Below, in pieces: positions 49,604-58,350 of a stretch of DNA of 64,000 bases. The translations under genes were made by a program, and so were the position numbers. Each line of letters starts with the position of its first letter. Position 1 is the stretch's first letter. The notes beneath the pieces were generated by a model, which was not told the origin of the DNA, did not search any database, and worked only from the letters and a program-made list of their open reading frames with translations. This DNA comes from Gallionella sp. (GTDB lineage: Bacteria > Pseudomonadota > Gammaproteobacteria > Burkholderiales > Gallionellaceae), in the NCBI GenBank assembly GCA_023229845.1, contig JALNYK010000017.1:1-64000 (forward strand), in the 5' to 3' direction.

Positions 49604-50331
49604 GCGATACCTTTAGTCTCGACGGTGCCGAGGTTCCGTTCGAGCCCGGGCAGACCGTGATGCAGGCGGCCTTGAGTGCCGGACATTACATTCCGCACCT
49701 GTGCTATCACCCCGAATTCAAACCGCACGGTAGTTGCAAGCTGTGCACGGTCAAGATCAACGGGCGCACCGCGGCATCCTGCACGATGCCCGCCGAAGCC
49801 GGCCTGGAAATCGAGAGCGACATCGACGAACTGAACGATCTGCGCCGTACGCTGGTGCAGATGCTGTTCGCCGAGGGCAACCATTTCTGCCCGTCTTGCG
49901 AGAAGAGCGGGAACTGCGTGTTGCAGGCCTTGGGTTATGACCTTGAAGTGCATGCCGCCGGTTTTCGCCACCAGTTCCCGGATCGGCCGGTGGATGCCTC
50001 GCATCCCGACATCCTGCTCGACTTCAATCGTTGCGTGCTGTGCGAGCTATGCGTGCATGCCTCCTCCGAGGTGGACGGCAAGAATGTGTTCGGCTTCTCC
50101 GGGCGCGGCATCACCAAGCACCTGATCGTCAATTCCGAATCCGGCAAGTTGGTCGATACCGACATCGCGCTGACTGACAAGGCGATGCAGGTCTGCCCGG
50201 TCGGCGTGATCCTGCCCAAGCGCGTGGGTTTCAGCCAGCCCATCGGCCAGCGGCGTTACGACCAGCGTCCGATCAGCGCGCAGGCATTGGACGATGCGCC
50301 GCGACCTTCAACGGGAGCATCCCATGACTGA
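49600..50331 (+). CDS. hoxU: NAD-reducing hydrogenase diaphorase subunit HoxU
   Basis: 243-aa electron-transfer subunit resembling the N-terminus of NuoG. A plant-type [2Fe-2S] domain (HLCYHPEFKPHGSCKLC) is followed by a His/Cys [4Fe-4S] motif (NHFCPSCEKSGNC) and one further ferredoxin-like [4Fe-4S] set (RCVLCELCVHA, CPVG). It passes electrons between HoxY and the FMN of HoxF. The start overlaps hoxF (ATGA). Confidence 0.95.
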   Translation: MSDTFSLDGAEVPFEPGQTVMQAALSAGHYIPHLCYHPEFKPHGSCKLCTVKINGRTAASCTMPAEAGLEIESDIDELNDLRRTLVQMLFAEGNHFCPSCEKSGNCVLQALGYDLEVHAAGFRHQFPDRPVDASHPDILLDFNRCVLCELCVHASSEVDGKNVFGFSGRGITKHLIVNSESGKLVDTDIALTDKAMQVCPVGVILPKRVGFSQPIGQRRYDQRPISAQALDDAPRPSTGASHD

Positions 50332-50869
50332 AAAGAAAAAACTGCGTATCGCGACGACATCGCTGGCCGGCTGTTTCGGCTGTCACATGTCGATACTCGA
50401 CATCGACGAGCGCTTGTTCCCATTGCTCGAACTGGTCGAATTCGACCGTTCGCCGCTTACCGACATCAAACACTGCGGGCCATGCGACATCGGCATCGTC
50501 GAGGGCGGCGTCTGCAACGCGGAGAATGTGCATGTGCTGCGCGAGTTCCGCAAGAACTGCAAGATCCTGATCTCCATCGGCGCCTGCGCCGTGACCGGCG
50601 GTCTGCCCGCGCAGCGCAACCATCTCGACCTGAGCAGCTGCCTGACCGAGGTGTACCTGACCGAACCGGGACTGGCGCATGGCCACATTCCGAACGATCC
50701 GGAACTGCCGCTGCCGCTGGACAAGGTGCATCCCAACCACGAGGTGGTGAAGATCGATTACTTCATTCCGGGTTGCCCGCCGTCTGGCGATGCGATCTGG
50801 AAATTCCTCACCGACCTGATCGCGGGCAAGACGCCCGAACTCGGACATGGGCTGATCAATTATGACTGA
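50324..50869 (+). CDS. hoxY: NAD-reducing hydrogenase small subunit HoxY
   Basis: 181-aa [NiFe] hydrogenase small subunit holding the proximal [4Fe-4S] cluster. Cluster ligands are visible in GCFGCHMS, GGVCNAE, IGACAVTGG and PGCPPSGD. It lacks a Tat signal and the C-terminal medial/distal cluster domain, as expected for a cytoplasmic group 3d enzyme. GGGAG precedes the ATG at 50324, which overlaps hoxU by eight bases. It overlaps hoxH by eight. Confidence 0.95.
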   Translation: MTEKKKLRIATTSLAGCFGCHMSILDIDERLFPLLELVEFDRSPLTDIKHCGPCDIGIVEGGVCNAENVHVLREFRKNCKILISIGACAVTGGLPAQRNHLDLSSCLTEVYLTEPGLAHGHIPNDPELPLPLDKVHPNHEVVKIDYFIPGCPPSGDAIWKFLTDLIAGKTPELGHGLINYD

Positions 50870-52358
50870 CACCATCAATAATCTGGAAACCGCCGCGCAT
50901 CCGGAGAACCTGCGCCGCGTCGCAATCGACCCGGTGTCGCGCGTGGAAGGTCACGGCAAGGTGACGCTGCTGCTGGATGAGAACGACCGCATACATCAGG
51001 TGCGGCTGCATATCGTCGAGTTCCGCGGCTTCGAGAAATTCGTGCAGGGGCGGCCGTACTGGGAAGCACCGGTGATGGTGCAGCGGCTGTGCGGCATCTG
51101 CCCGGTGAGCCACCATCTGGCTGCCTCGAAGGCGATGGACATGATCGTCGGCGCGACGCTCACACCGACTGCAGAGAAGGTGCGGCGGCTGATGCATTAC
51201 GGCCAGATATTCCAGTCGCATGCGCTGCATTTCTTCCACCTGAGTTCGCCCGATCTGTTGTTCGGTTTCGACTCGGATGTCGCCAAGCGCAACATCGTCG
51301 GCATTGCCGCCGCCTATCCCGAGATCGCCAAACAGGGCGTGCTGTTGCGCAAGTACGGGCAGGAGGTAATCCGCGTCACCGCAGGAAAACGCATCCACGG
51401 CACCGGCTCGATTCCCGGCGGTGTTAACAAGAACGTCAGCATCGCCGAACGCGATTACCTGCTGAAGGACATCGCCCAGATGATCGAATGGAGTCGCGAT
51501 TCGGTGGCGATGGTGCGGCAGTTGTTCGAGCAGAATCTGGATTTCTATGACTCCTTCGGGCGATTCAAGGCACACACGCTCAACTTGGTGCGTGCCGACG
51601 GCGCGATGGATCTATATCACGGCGGTTTGCGCGCGCGCGACATGGACGGCAACACGCTGTTCGATCACTACGATTACAGCCATTACTGGGATGCGATCTT
51701 CGAGGACGTGAAGCCTTGGTCGTACATGAAGTTTCCGTTCCTGCGCAGTCTAGGCCCGGAAACTGGATGGTATCGGGTCGGCCCGTTGAGCCGGGTGACG
51801 CAGTGCGATTTCATCCCGACACCGCTGGCCAACCAGGCGCGCAAGGCCTTCATGGCGTTCAACGGCGGCTCGGTCACCGGAGCGACGCTGGGCTTCCACT
51901 GGGCGCGCATGATCGAGATGCTGCATGCCGCCGAGATGATGCAGGATCTGCTGCACGACACCGACCTGCAGGGCGACGATCTGGTCAGCACCGGTCAACG
52001 TCAGGAACGCGGGGTCGGCGTGATCGAGGCGCCGCGCGGCACGCTGATCCATCACTACAAGGTGGACGAGCACGACCAGATCGTGCGTTGCAACCTGATC
52101 GTCTCCACCACCCACAACAACCAGTCGATGAACGAGGCGATCCGTCAGGTGGCGAGACAATACCTTGACGGAAAGAAACTCACCGAAGGCTTGCTCAACC
52201 ATATCGAGGTCGCGATCCGCGCCTTCGATCCCTGTCTGTCTTGCGCGACGCATGCGCTGGGCAAGATGCCGCTGGAAGTCGAATTGCTGGATGCGGCGGG
52301 CTCGCGGGTCGATGTGCTGGCTCGCTCGTCGGACGGCGCATTTTGCTCGCCGGATTGA
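50862..52358 (+). CDS. hoxH: NAD-reducing hydrogenase large subunit HoxH
   Basis: Catalytic [NiFe] subunit that splits or forms H2. 498 aa. The L1 motif RLCGICPVSHH has Cys77 and Cys80. The L2 motif DPCLSCATH ends at His464. The 34 residues after His464 form the C-terminal extension that a maturation protease removes after nickel insertion; hoxW follows directly. No hyp maturation genes are in the window. The start overlaps hoxY. Confidence 0.96.
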   Translation: MTDTINNLETAAHPENLRRVAIDPVSRVEGHGKVTLLLDENDRIHQVRLHIVEFRGFEKFVQGRPYWEAPVMVQRLCGICPVSHHLAASKAMDMIVGATLTPTAEKVRRLMHYGQIFQSHALHFFHLSSPDLLFGFDSDVAKRNIVGIAAAYPEIAKQGVLLRKYGQEVIRVTAGKRIHGTGSIPGGVNKNVSIAERDYLLKDIAQMIEWSRDSVAMVRQLFEQNLDFYDSFGRFKAHTLNLVRADGAMDLYHGGLRARDMDGNTLFDHYDYSHYWDAIFEDVKPWSYMKFPFLRSLGPETGWYRVGPLSRVTQCDFIPTPLANQARKAFMAFNGGSVTGATLGFHWARMIEMLHAAEMMQDLLHDTDLQGDDLVSTGQRQERGVGVIEAPRGTLIHHYKVDEHDQIVRCNLIVSTTHNNQSMNEAIRQVARQYLDGKKLTEGLLNHIEVAIRAFDPCLSCATHALGKMPLEVELLDAAGSRVDVLARSSDGAFCSPD

Positions 52359-52828
52359 TGACGGCGCCCATTCTGGTTTTCGCGGTCGGCAACGAATCCC
52401 GCGGCGACGATGCGCTGGCGCCGTTACTGGTGCGCGAACTCGACGGATGGACGAGGGCGGAGGGACTGGCGGAGCGTATCGAGTTGATCGAGGACTATCA
52501 ACTGCAGGTCGAACATATCACCGATCTGCAGGGGCGCGACGCAGTGCTGTTCGTCGATGCCGATGTCTCCTGCGATGGACCGTTCCATTTTTCCCGGATT
52601 GATGCCTCCCACGACAACAGCTATACCAGCCACGCGATGACACCGTTTGCGCTGTTGCATGCCTACCGTCAGGTCTACGGAACCGATGCGCCCCCCAGTT
52701 TCCTGTTGCGAGTGCGCGGCTATGGTTTCGAGTTGGGAGAATCACTGAGCAATGAGGCGTCGGCCAATCTGGCCCATGCGAGCGAAAAGGTGCGTGCATG
52801 GCTGGCTGACATTCCGGCCGCGAGATAG
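52358..52828 (+). CDS. hoxW: Hydrogenase maturation endopeptidase HoxW
   Basis: 156-aa HycI/HoxW-family protease that trims the HoxH C-terminus. N-terminal LVFAVGNESRGDDALAP holds the conserved first acidic nickel ligand region; VLFVDADVSCDG gives the second acidic ligand, and SHAMTPFALLHAYRQ the family His. The one-base overlap with the hoxH stop (TGATG) supports coupled translation. It is specific to this hydrogenase by position. Confidence 0.92.
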   Translation: MTAPILVFAVGNESRGDDALAPLLVRELDGWTRAEGLAERIELIEDYQLQVEHITDLQGRDAVLFVDADVSCDGPFHFSRIDASHDNSYTSHAMTPFALLHAYRQVYGTDAPPSFLLRVRGYGFELGESLSNEASANLAHASEKVRAWLADIPAAR

Positions 52829-52862
52829 TAAGCTTCGAAAAACAACGATAGAGGGGAAGAGT

Positions 52863-53444
52863 ATGTTCCAGATACGCATACATGGTCGCGGTGGTCAGGG
52901 TGTGGTGACCGCCACGGAGATGCTGTCGGTAGCGGCGTTCGAAGAGGGGCGACATGCACAAGCCTTCCCCAGTTTCGGTTCGGAGCGCACCGGCGCGCCG
53001 GTGGTGGCGTTCTGCCGTATCGACGACAAGGAAATACGTCTGCGCGAACCCATCATGGAGCCGGATGCGCTGATTATTCAAGATCCCACGCTGCTGCATC
53101 AGATCAACGTGTTCGCCGGGCTGAAGCCGGACGGTTACGTGCTGCTCAATTCCCATCACGATTTCGAGGCGCTCGGCTTGGGCGATCTCGTGCGGGACAG
53201 AGGTCGCCAACGCATGTGCACCCTGCCGGCCACTGAACTGGGCCTCAAGCATATCGGCCGCCCGATTCCCAATGTCCCGCTGATCGCCGGTTTCGCCGCG
53301 CTATCCGACATTATCAAGCTGGAATCGGTCATCAAGGCGATCAACGAAAAGTTCTCCGGCAAGGTCGCGGAGGGCAACATCGCCGCGGCAACGGAGGCCT
53401 ATAATTTGGTGAAAGAACAAATGAAGGAGCATGCAAATGCTTAA
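52863..53444 (+). CDS. porG: 2-oxoacid:acceptor oxidoreductase gamma subunit
   Basis: 193-aa gamma subunit of a pyruvate/2-oxoacid oxidoreductase. Signature IRIHGRGGQGVVTATEML with FPSFGSERTGAPVVAF and VPLIAGFAAL. It contributes to CoA binding and complex assembly with the alpha and beta subunits downstream. GAGGGGAAG precedes the ATG at 52863. Only 34 bp separate it from hoxW, so the hydrogenase and the oxidoreductase are probably one transcript. Confidence 0.9.
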   Translation: MFQIRIHGRGGQGVVTATEMLSVAAFEEGRHAQAFPSFGSERTGAPVVAFCRIDDKEIRLREPIMEPDALIIQDPTLLHQINVFAGLKPDGYVLLNSHHDFEALGLGDLVRDRGRQRMCTLPATELGLKHIGRPIPNVPLIAGFAALSDIIKLESVIKAINEKFSGKVAEGNIAAATEAYNLVKEQMKEHANA

Positions 53445-54693
53445 ACAGACCGAAGGTTCGAAGGCGGTCGCCGAGGCCATCGCGCTGTGCCGCCCGGAGG
53501 TGATCTGCGCCTACCCGATCTCGCCGCAGACACACATCGTCGAGGCGCTGGGCGAGATGGTGAAGGCCGGCGAACTGGCGCCATGCGAGTTCATCAACGT
53601 GGAGAGCGAGTTCGCCGCGATGTCGGTGGCCATCGGTTCTTCGGCGGCGGGGGCGCGTTCCTACACCGCGACCGCTTCGCAGGGGCTGCTGTTCATGGTC
53701 GAGGCGGTCTACAACGCCTCAGGACTCGGACTGCCCATCGTGATGACGGTGGCGAACCGTGCGATCGGCGCACCGATCAACATCTGGAACGATCATTCCG
53801 ATTCGTTGTCGCAGCGCGATTCCGGCTGGATGCAGCTGTTTGCCGAGACCAATCAGGAAGCGGTCGATCTGCATATCCAGGCGTTCCGTCTGGCCGAGGA
53901 GCTGTCGATGCCGGTGATGGTGTGCATGGACGGTTTCATCCTGACCCACGCCTTCGAGCGCGTGGATATTCCGTCTCAGGAACAGGTCGACGCCTACCTG
54001 CCGCCGTTCGATCCGCGCCAGGTGCTCGACCCGAAAGAGCCGATGTCCATCGGCGCGATGGTCGGTCCGGAAGCCTTCATGGAAGTGAAGTATCTGGCCC
54101 ACGCCAAGCAGATGCAGGCGCTGGAGCTGATCCCGCAACTGGCGGCGGAGTTCAAGCAGCAATTTGGGCGCGACAGCGGCGGACTGGTGCGCACCTATCG
54201 CGCCGAGGATGCGGAGACGATGATCGTCGCGATGGGCTCGGTGCTGGGCACCATCAAGGACGTGGTGGACGACATGCGCGAACAGGGCCACAAGGTCGGC
54301 GTGCTCGGCATCGTCAGTTATCGTCCCTTCCCGCTGGCACAGGTGCGCGAGGCGCTGGTCAACTGCAAACGCTTCCTGGTGCTGGAAAAGAGTCTCGCGG
54401 TCGGCATGGGCGGGATCGTCGCCACCGATGTGCGCATGGCGGTGAGCGGTACCGGTTTGAAGGGCTTCACCGCCATCGCCGGACTGGGCGGGCGAGCGAT
54501 CCCCAAGGCCTCGCTGCACAAGTTGTTCCTCGAAGCCGAGCAGGAAAATCTGGAACCCGTCACTTTCCTCGATCTGGACTGGGACGCGGTCAACAAACAA
54601 CTGGAGCGCGAACGCCAGAACCGCCACTCCGGTCCAATCGCAGAGAATATCCTGTACGACAAAGGTATTTCGTCGGCGGCGAAATTCGGTTGA
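53437..54693 (+). CDS. porA: 2-oxoacid:acceptor oxidoreductase alpha subunit
   Basis: 418-aa alpha subunit, contributing the 2-oxoacid pocket. Motifs: ICAYPISPQTHIVEAL, FINVESEFAAMS, ATASQGLLFMVEA and RAIGAPINIWNDHSD; the C-terminal domain has VGVLGIVSYRPFP. The ATG at 53437 is chosen because AAGGAG sits seven bases upstream; an ATG two codons earlier is too close. It overlaps porG by eight bases. Substrate (pyruvate or another 2-oxoacid) cannot be told from sequence alone. Confidence 0.9.
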   Translation: MLKQTEGSKAVAEAIALCRPEVICAYPISPQTHIVEALGEMVKAGELAPCEFINVESEFAAMSVAIGSSAAGARSYTATASQGLLFMVEAVYNASGLGLPIVMTVANRAIGAPINIWNDHSDSLSQRDSGWMQLFAETNQEAVDLHIQAFRLAEELSMPVMVCMDGFILTHAFERVDIPSQEQVDAYLPPFDPRQVLDPKEPMSIGAMVGPEAFMEVKYLAHAKQMQALELIPQLAAEFKQQFGRDSGGLVRTYRAEDAETMIVAMGSVLGTIKDVVDDMREQGHKVGVLGIVSYRPFPLAQVREALVNCKRFLVLEKSLAVGMGGIVATDVRMAVSGTGLKGFTAIAGLGGRAIPKASLHKLFLEAEQENLEPVTFLDLDWDAVNKQLERERQNRHSGPIAENILYDKGISSAAKFG

Positions 54694-54704
54694 GGAGAAA
54701 TGTC

Positions 54705-55703
54705 ATGCCATTCCAACCAGTAAAGTTCTACCAGACCGGCACCTACACCGTCGGCAACCGGCTGCTGGACCCGGACGAGCGCAGCGAACAAGCCAGCGAA
54801 AATCGCAGCAATTCGATCAACTCCGGGCATCGCGCCTGCCAGGGCTGCGGCGAGGCGCTGGGCGCGCGCTACGCGATCGATGCGGCGATGGCGGAGAGCA
54901 ACGGGCAGTTGATCGCGGTGAACGCCACCGGCTGTCTGGAGGTCTTTTCCACGCCCTATCCCGAATCCTCCTGGCAGGTGCCGTGGATACATTCGCTGTT
55001 CGGCAATGCGCCGGCGGTCGCCACCGGCGTCGCGGCGGCGATGAAGGTCAAGGGACGTCGGGAGGTGCGCGTGGTTGCGCAGGGCGGCGACGGCGGCACC
55101 ACGGACATCGGTTTCGGCTGCCTGTCCGGCATGTTCGAGCGCAACGACGATGTGCTGTACATCTGCTACGACAACGAGGCCTACATGAACACCGGCGTGC
55201 AGCGTTCTTCCGCGACACCGCCGGCGGCGCGCACCGCGACCACGATGCCGGTCGGCCCCGAGCCGGGCAACGTGTTCGGTCAAGGCAAAAACCTGCCGGA
55301 GATCGCCATGGCGCACGGTATCCCCTATGTCGCCACGGCGACGGTGGCCGACCTGCGCGACCTCGAGTACAAGGTGCGCAAGGCGATGAAGATGCATGGC
55401 GCGCGTTACATCCAGATATTCGTGCCGTGCCCGCTGGGCTTCGGCACCGCCTCGCACGACACGATACGCATCGCGCGGCTGGCTAAGGAAAGCGGCATGT
55501 TTCCGGTATTCGAGGCCGAACATGGCGAGGTCACCGGCGTGCTGAAGATACGGCACAAGGTGGGCATAGAGGAATATCTCAGCCCGCAGAAACGCTTCGC
55601 CCACCTGTTTGGCAAACACGCGCATCCCGAGATGGTGGCGCGTCTGCAAGCCATCGCGGATCGCAATATCCGCAAGTATGGGTTGCTGGAGGAGAACAAC
55701 TGA
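54705..55703 (+). CDS. porB: 2-oxoacid:acceptor oxidoreductase beta subunit (TPP-binding)
   Basis: 332-aa beta subunit with thiamine diphosphate and a [4Fe-4S] cluster. Cluster Cys in HRACQGCGEA and NATGCLEVF with a further Cys C-terminal (VPCPLGFG). TPP/Mg motif GGDGGTTDIGFGCLSG followed by ICYDNEAYMNTGVQRSS. GAGGAG lies seven bases before the ATG at 54705. It is followed without a gap by the flavoprotein gene. Confidence 0.92.
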   Translation: MPFQPVKFYQTGTYTVGNRLLDPDERSEQASENRSNSINSGHRACQGCGEALGARYAIDAAMAESNGQLIAVNATGCLEVFSTPYPESSWQVPWIHSLFGNAPAVATGVAAAMKVKGRREVRVVAQGGDGGTTDIGFGCLSGMFERNDDVLYICYDNEAYMNTGVQRSSATPPAARTATTMPVGPEPGNVFGQGKNLPEIAMAHGIPYVATATVADLRDLEYKVRKAMKMHGARYIQIFVPCPLGFGTASHDTIRIARLAKESGMFPVFEAEHGEVTGVLKIRHKVGIEEYLSPQKRFAHLFGKHAHPEMVARLQAIADRNIRKYGLLEENN

Positions 55704-55704
55704 C

Positions 55705-57333
55705 ATGGCAAACAAACCCTTCGCGATCACCCTCAAACCCGGCACATCGCTGGCCAATCTGACCGGCACTTGGCGCACCGCGCGCCCGGTGTACCTCGAC
55801 CGCCTCCCGCCTTGCAACAACGCATGCCCGGCGGGCGAAAACATTCAGGGCTGGCTGTTTCACGCCGAATCCGGCGATTATGAACTGGCTTGGCGCGTGC
55901 TGGTCGAGAACAATCCGCTGCCCGCCGTGATGGGGCGCGTGTGCTACCACCCCTGCGAAACGGCCTGCAATCGCGGTCAATTGGACGAGGCGGTCGGTAT
56001 CAACTCGGTCGAACGCTTCCTCGGCGACGAGGCGATCAAGCGCGGCTGGAAGTTCGACGCGCCCGCCGCCGCCAGCGGCAAGAAAGTGCTGGTGGTCGGC
56101 GCGGGGCCTTCGGGGCTGTCCGCCGCCTATCATTTGGCGCGCATGGGGCACCAGGTCGAAATCCAGGAAGCCGGGCCGCTGGCGGGCGGCATGATGCGTT
56201 TCGGCATCCCCAAGTACCGCTTGCCGCGCGAAGTGCTGGACGCCGAGGTGCAGCGCATCCTCGATCTGGGCGTCACGCTGAAATTCGACACCAAGGTGGC
56301 GAGTATCGAGCAGAGCATGAAACAGGGCGGGTTCGATGCGGCCTTCCTCGCGGTCGGCGCGCATATCGGCAAGCGCACTTACATTCCGGCGGGCGATGCG
56401 ACCAAGATCGTCGATGCGGTGTCGGTGCTGCGTTCGATGGAAGGCGAAGACAAACCGATGCTGGGCCGCAAGGTCGTGGTCTACGGCGGCGGCAACACCG
56501 CGATCGACGTGGCGCGCACCGCCAAGAGGCTGGGCGCGACCGAGGCGATCATCGTCTACCGCCGCACCCGCGAGAAAATGCCCGCGCACGACTTCGAGGT
56601 CGAAGAAGCCTTGCAGGAAGGCGTGATGATCAAGTGGCTCTCGACGATCAAGCAGGCTGGCGAGGGCGAGATCACCGTCGAGAAGATGGCGCTGGACGAA
56701 AAAGGCTACCCGCAACCGACCGGCGAATTCGAAACCCTCGCGGCGGATTCTGTGGTGCTGGCGCTGGGACAGGACGTCGATCTGTCATTGCTGGAAGGCG
56801 TAGCCGGGCTGGAAATCAAGGACGGTACGGTGCAGGTCGCGCCCAACATGATGACCGGGCACCCCGGCATTTTCGCCGGCGGCGACATGGTGCCGTCCGA
56901 GCGAACCGTCACCGTCGCAATCGGGCATGGCAAGAAAGCCGCGCGCAACATCGACGCCTGGCTGCATGGCGTCGAATGTCAGTCCACACCGAAGCACGAG
57001 ATCGCCACCTTCGACAAACTCAACCCTTGGTACTACTCCGATGCCGACAAGACGGTGCGCCCGATGCTGGACATCATCCGCCGCCAGACCAGTTTCGATG
57101 AGGTGCAGGGCGGGCTGGACGAGACCAACGCGCTGTTTGAGGCGCGCCGCTGTCTGTCCTGCGGCAACTGTTTCGAGTGCGACAACTGTTACGGCGTTTG
57201 CCCCGACAACGCGGTAATCAAGCTCGGCCCGGGCAAGCGCTTCGAGTTCAATTACGACTACTGCAAGGGCTGCGGGCTGTGCGTGGCTGAGTGTCCTTGC
57301 GGTTCGATCAAGATGGTGGCCGAGGATATCTGA
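55705..57333 (+). CDS. GltD-like FAD/NAD(P) oxidoreductase with fused ferredoxin domain
   Basis: 542 aa. An N-terminal Cys-rich domain (NNACPAGENIQGWL, GRVCYHPCETACNRG) precedes FAD motif VLVVGAGPSGLSAAYHLARMG, MRFGIPKYRLP, NAD(P) motif VVVYGGGNTAIDVARTAKRLG, and a C-terminal double [4Fe-4S] ferredoxin (CNCYGVCPDNA-like and YCKGCGLCVAECP). The last part matches the PorD delta subunit otherwise missing here. It resembles the NAD-linked flavoprotein of phenylglyoxylate:NAD oxidoreductase and glutamate synthase small subunit. It probably connects the Por complex to NAD(P)H. It is last in the run. Confidence 0.85.
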   Translation: MANKPFAITLKPGTSLANLTGTWRTARPVYLDRLPPCNNACPAGENIQGWLFHAESGDYELAWRVLVENNPLPAVMGRVCYHPCETACNRGQLDEAVGINSVERFLGDEAIKRGWKFDAPAAASGKKVLVVGAGPSGLSAAYHLARMGHQVEIQEAGPLAGGMMRFGIPKYRLPREVLDAEVQRILDLGVTLKFDTKVASIEQSMKQGGFDAAFLAVGAHIGKRTYIPAGDATKIVDAVSVLRSMEGEDKPMLGRKVVVYGGGNTAIDVARTAKRLGATEAIIVYRRTREKMPAHDFEVEEALQEGVMIKWLSTIKQAGEGEITVEKMALDEKGYPQPTGEFETLAADSVVLALGQDVDLSLLEGVAGLEIKDGTVQVAPNMMTGHPGIFAGGDMVPSERTVTVAIGHGKKAARNIDAWLHGVECQSTPKHEIATFDKLNPWYYSDADKTVRPMLDIIRRQTSFDEVQGGLDETNALFEARRCLSCGNCFECDNCYGVCPDNAVIKLGPGKRFEFNYDYCKGCGLCVAECPCGSIKMVAEDI

Positions 57334-57415
57334 AACGCCGACGAATCTGACTTTCCGGTAATCCGGAAAGCAGGCGTGGCTGCAATATTGAATACCTATC
57401 GATGAAACGCAGGCG

Positions 57416-58339
57416 ATGAAACAGGCCGATTATGCAAAAGCCGTGGCCTGGCTGAAGACCAACCCGACGTTCGATGAACTCTGCATGAGGTATCCGCAAG
57501 ACTGGGCCGCAGTGCAGGATGACATCGCGGCAATAGTCGAGCGTGGCGTTCCAGAGGAATTGAAGCGCTATCTGGAACGTCTTTCCCCGGCGACAACACA
57601 GCCGGCACAACGGGACGTTGTGCTTTCTCATTTCGTACGCAGCCGCATGGCTCACGAGGCAGTCAAGAAACTCAGCCTGGCGACGCTGGCCGCAGATACC
57701 GGCGTAACCCGCGGCAAGCTGCGTTTCAACTGGTTCAACGGATTCATCGCCCAGCGCCTGCTGTTCGCCCGCGAACTTCAACGCAAGCCGGTCTCGCTGT
57801 TTTGGTTCCGCCTGTTCTGGCCGCTGGTCTGGCAGAGAAAGCGCCTGATGCCGCTGGTGCAGCCCCGCGGCATTTACTGTTTCTATACGCGAGAATTGAT
57901 AGCCGAGCTGGCAGAGATGATAGGCGAGCGTAGCTGTCTGGAGATCGGCGCGGGCGATGGCACTCTGACGCGCTTCCTGAAGGTGCTGGGCGTGCAGATC
58001 ACCGCCACCGATAATCACGGCTGGAACAATTCGGTAAGCTACCCGGACTGGGTGGTCAAGCTGGATGCCTGCGCAGCCTTGAGTACTTATAAACCGGAGG
58101 TGGCGATCTGTTCCTGGCCGCCGGCGCAGAACGATTTCGAGCGCTGCGTGTTCGATATGCCTAGCGTGCAGTTATATATCGTGATCGGCAGCCGCCATCG
58201 TTTCGCGTTTGGCAACTGGGATGACTACCGGAGACAGAAGGATTTCGACCTGATCGAGGATAAGCGTCTGGCGGCGTTGCTGTTACCGTCTGAGCTGGAA
58301 TCCGCAGTTTTCGTATTCCGACGCAAACAGCGAGAATGA
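57416..58339 (+). CDS. Methyltransferase-like protein of unknown function
   Basis: 307 aa. The N-terminal 140 residues are helical (KQADYAKAVAWLKTNPTFDEL, then an aromatic-rich FWFRLFWPLVWQRK that may touch the membrane). The C-terminal half has a SAM-binding-like motif ERSCLEIGAGDGTLTRFLKVLG and ATDNHGWNN, followed by VAICSWPPAQNDFE. The substrate is unknown. It lies 82 bp after the hox-por run and 11 bp before uvrC, so it may share a transcript with uvrC. Confidence 0.7.
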   Translation: MKQADYAKAVAWLKTNPTFDELCMRYPQDWAAVQDDIAAIVERGVPEELKRYLERLSPATTQPAQRDVVLSHFVRSRMAHEAVKKLSLATLAADTGVTRGKLRFNWFNGFIAQRLLFARELQRKPVSLFWFRLFWPLVWQRKRLMPLVQPRGIYCFYTRELIAELAEMIGERSCLEIGAGDGTLTRFLKVLGVQITATDNHGWNNSVSYPDWVVKLDACAALSTYKPEVAICSWPPAQNDFERCVFDMPSVQLYIVIGSRHRFAFGNWDDYRRQKDFDLIEDKRLAALLLPSELESAVFVFRRKQRE

Positions 58340-58350
58340 GGATATGTTGA

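Noticed and set aside
47801..50331. Complex I (nuo) genes
   Set aside because: The NuoE-F fusion, short HoxU, HoxY and a nickel-ligating HoxH with maturation protease identify a soluble hydrogenase.
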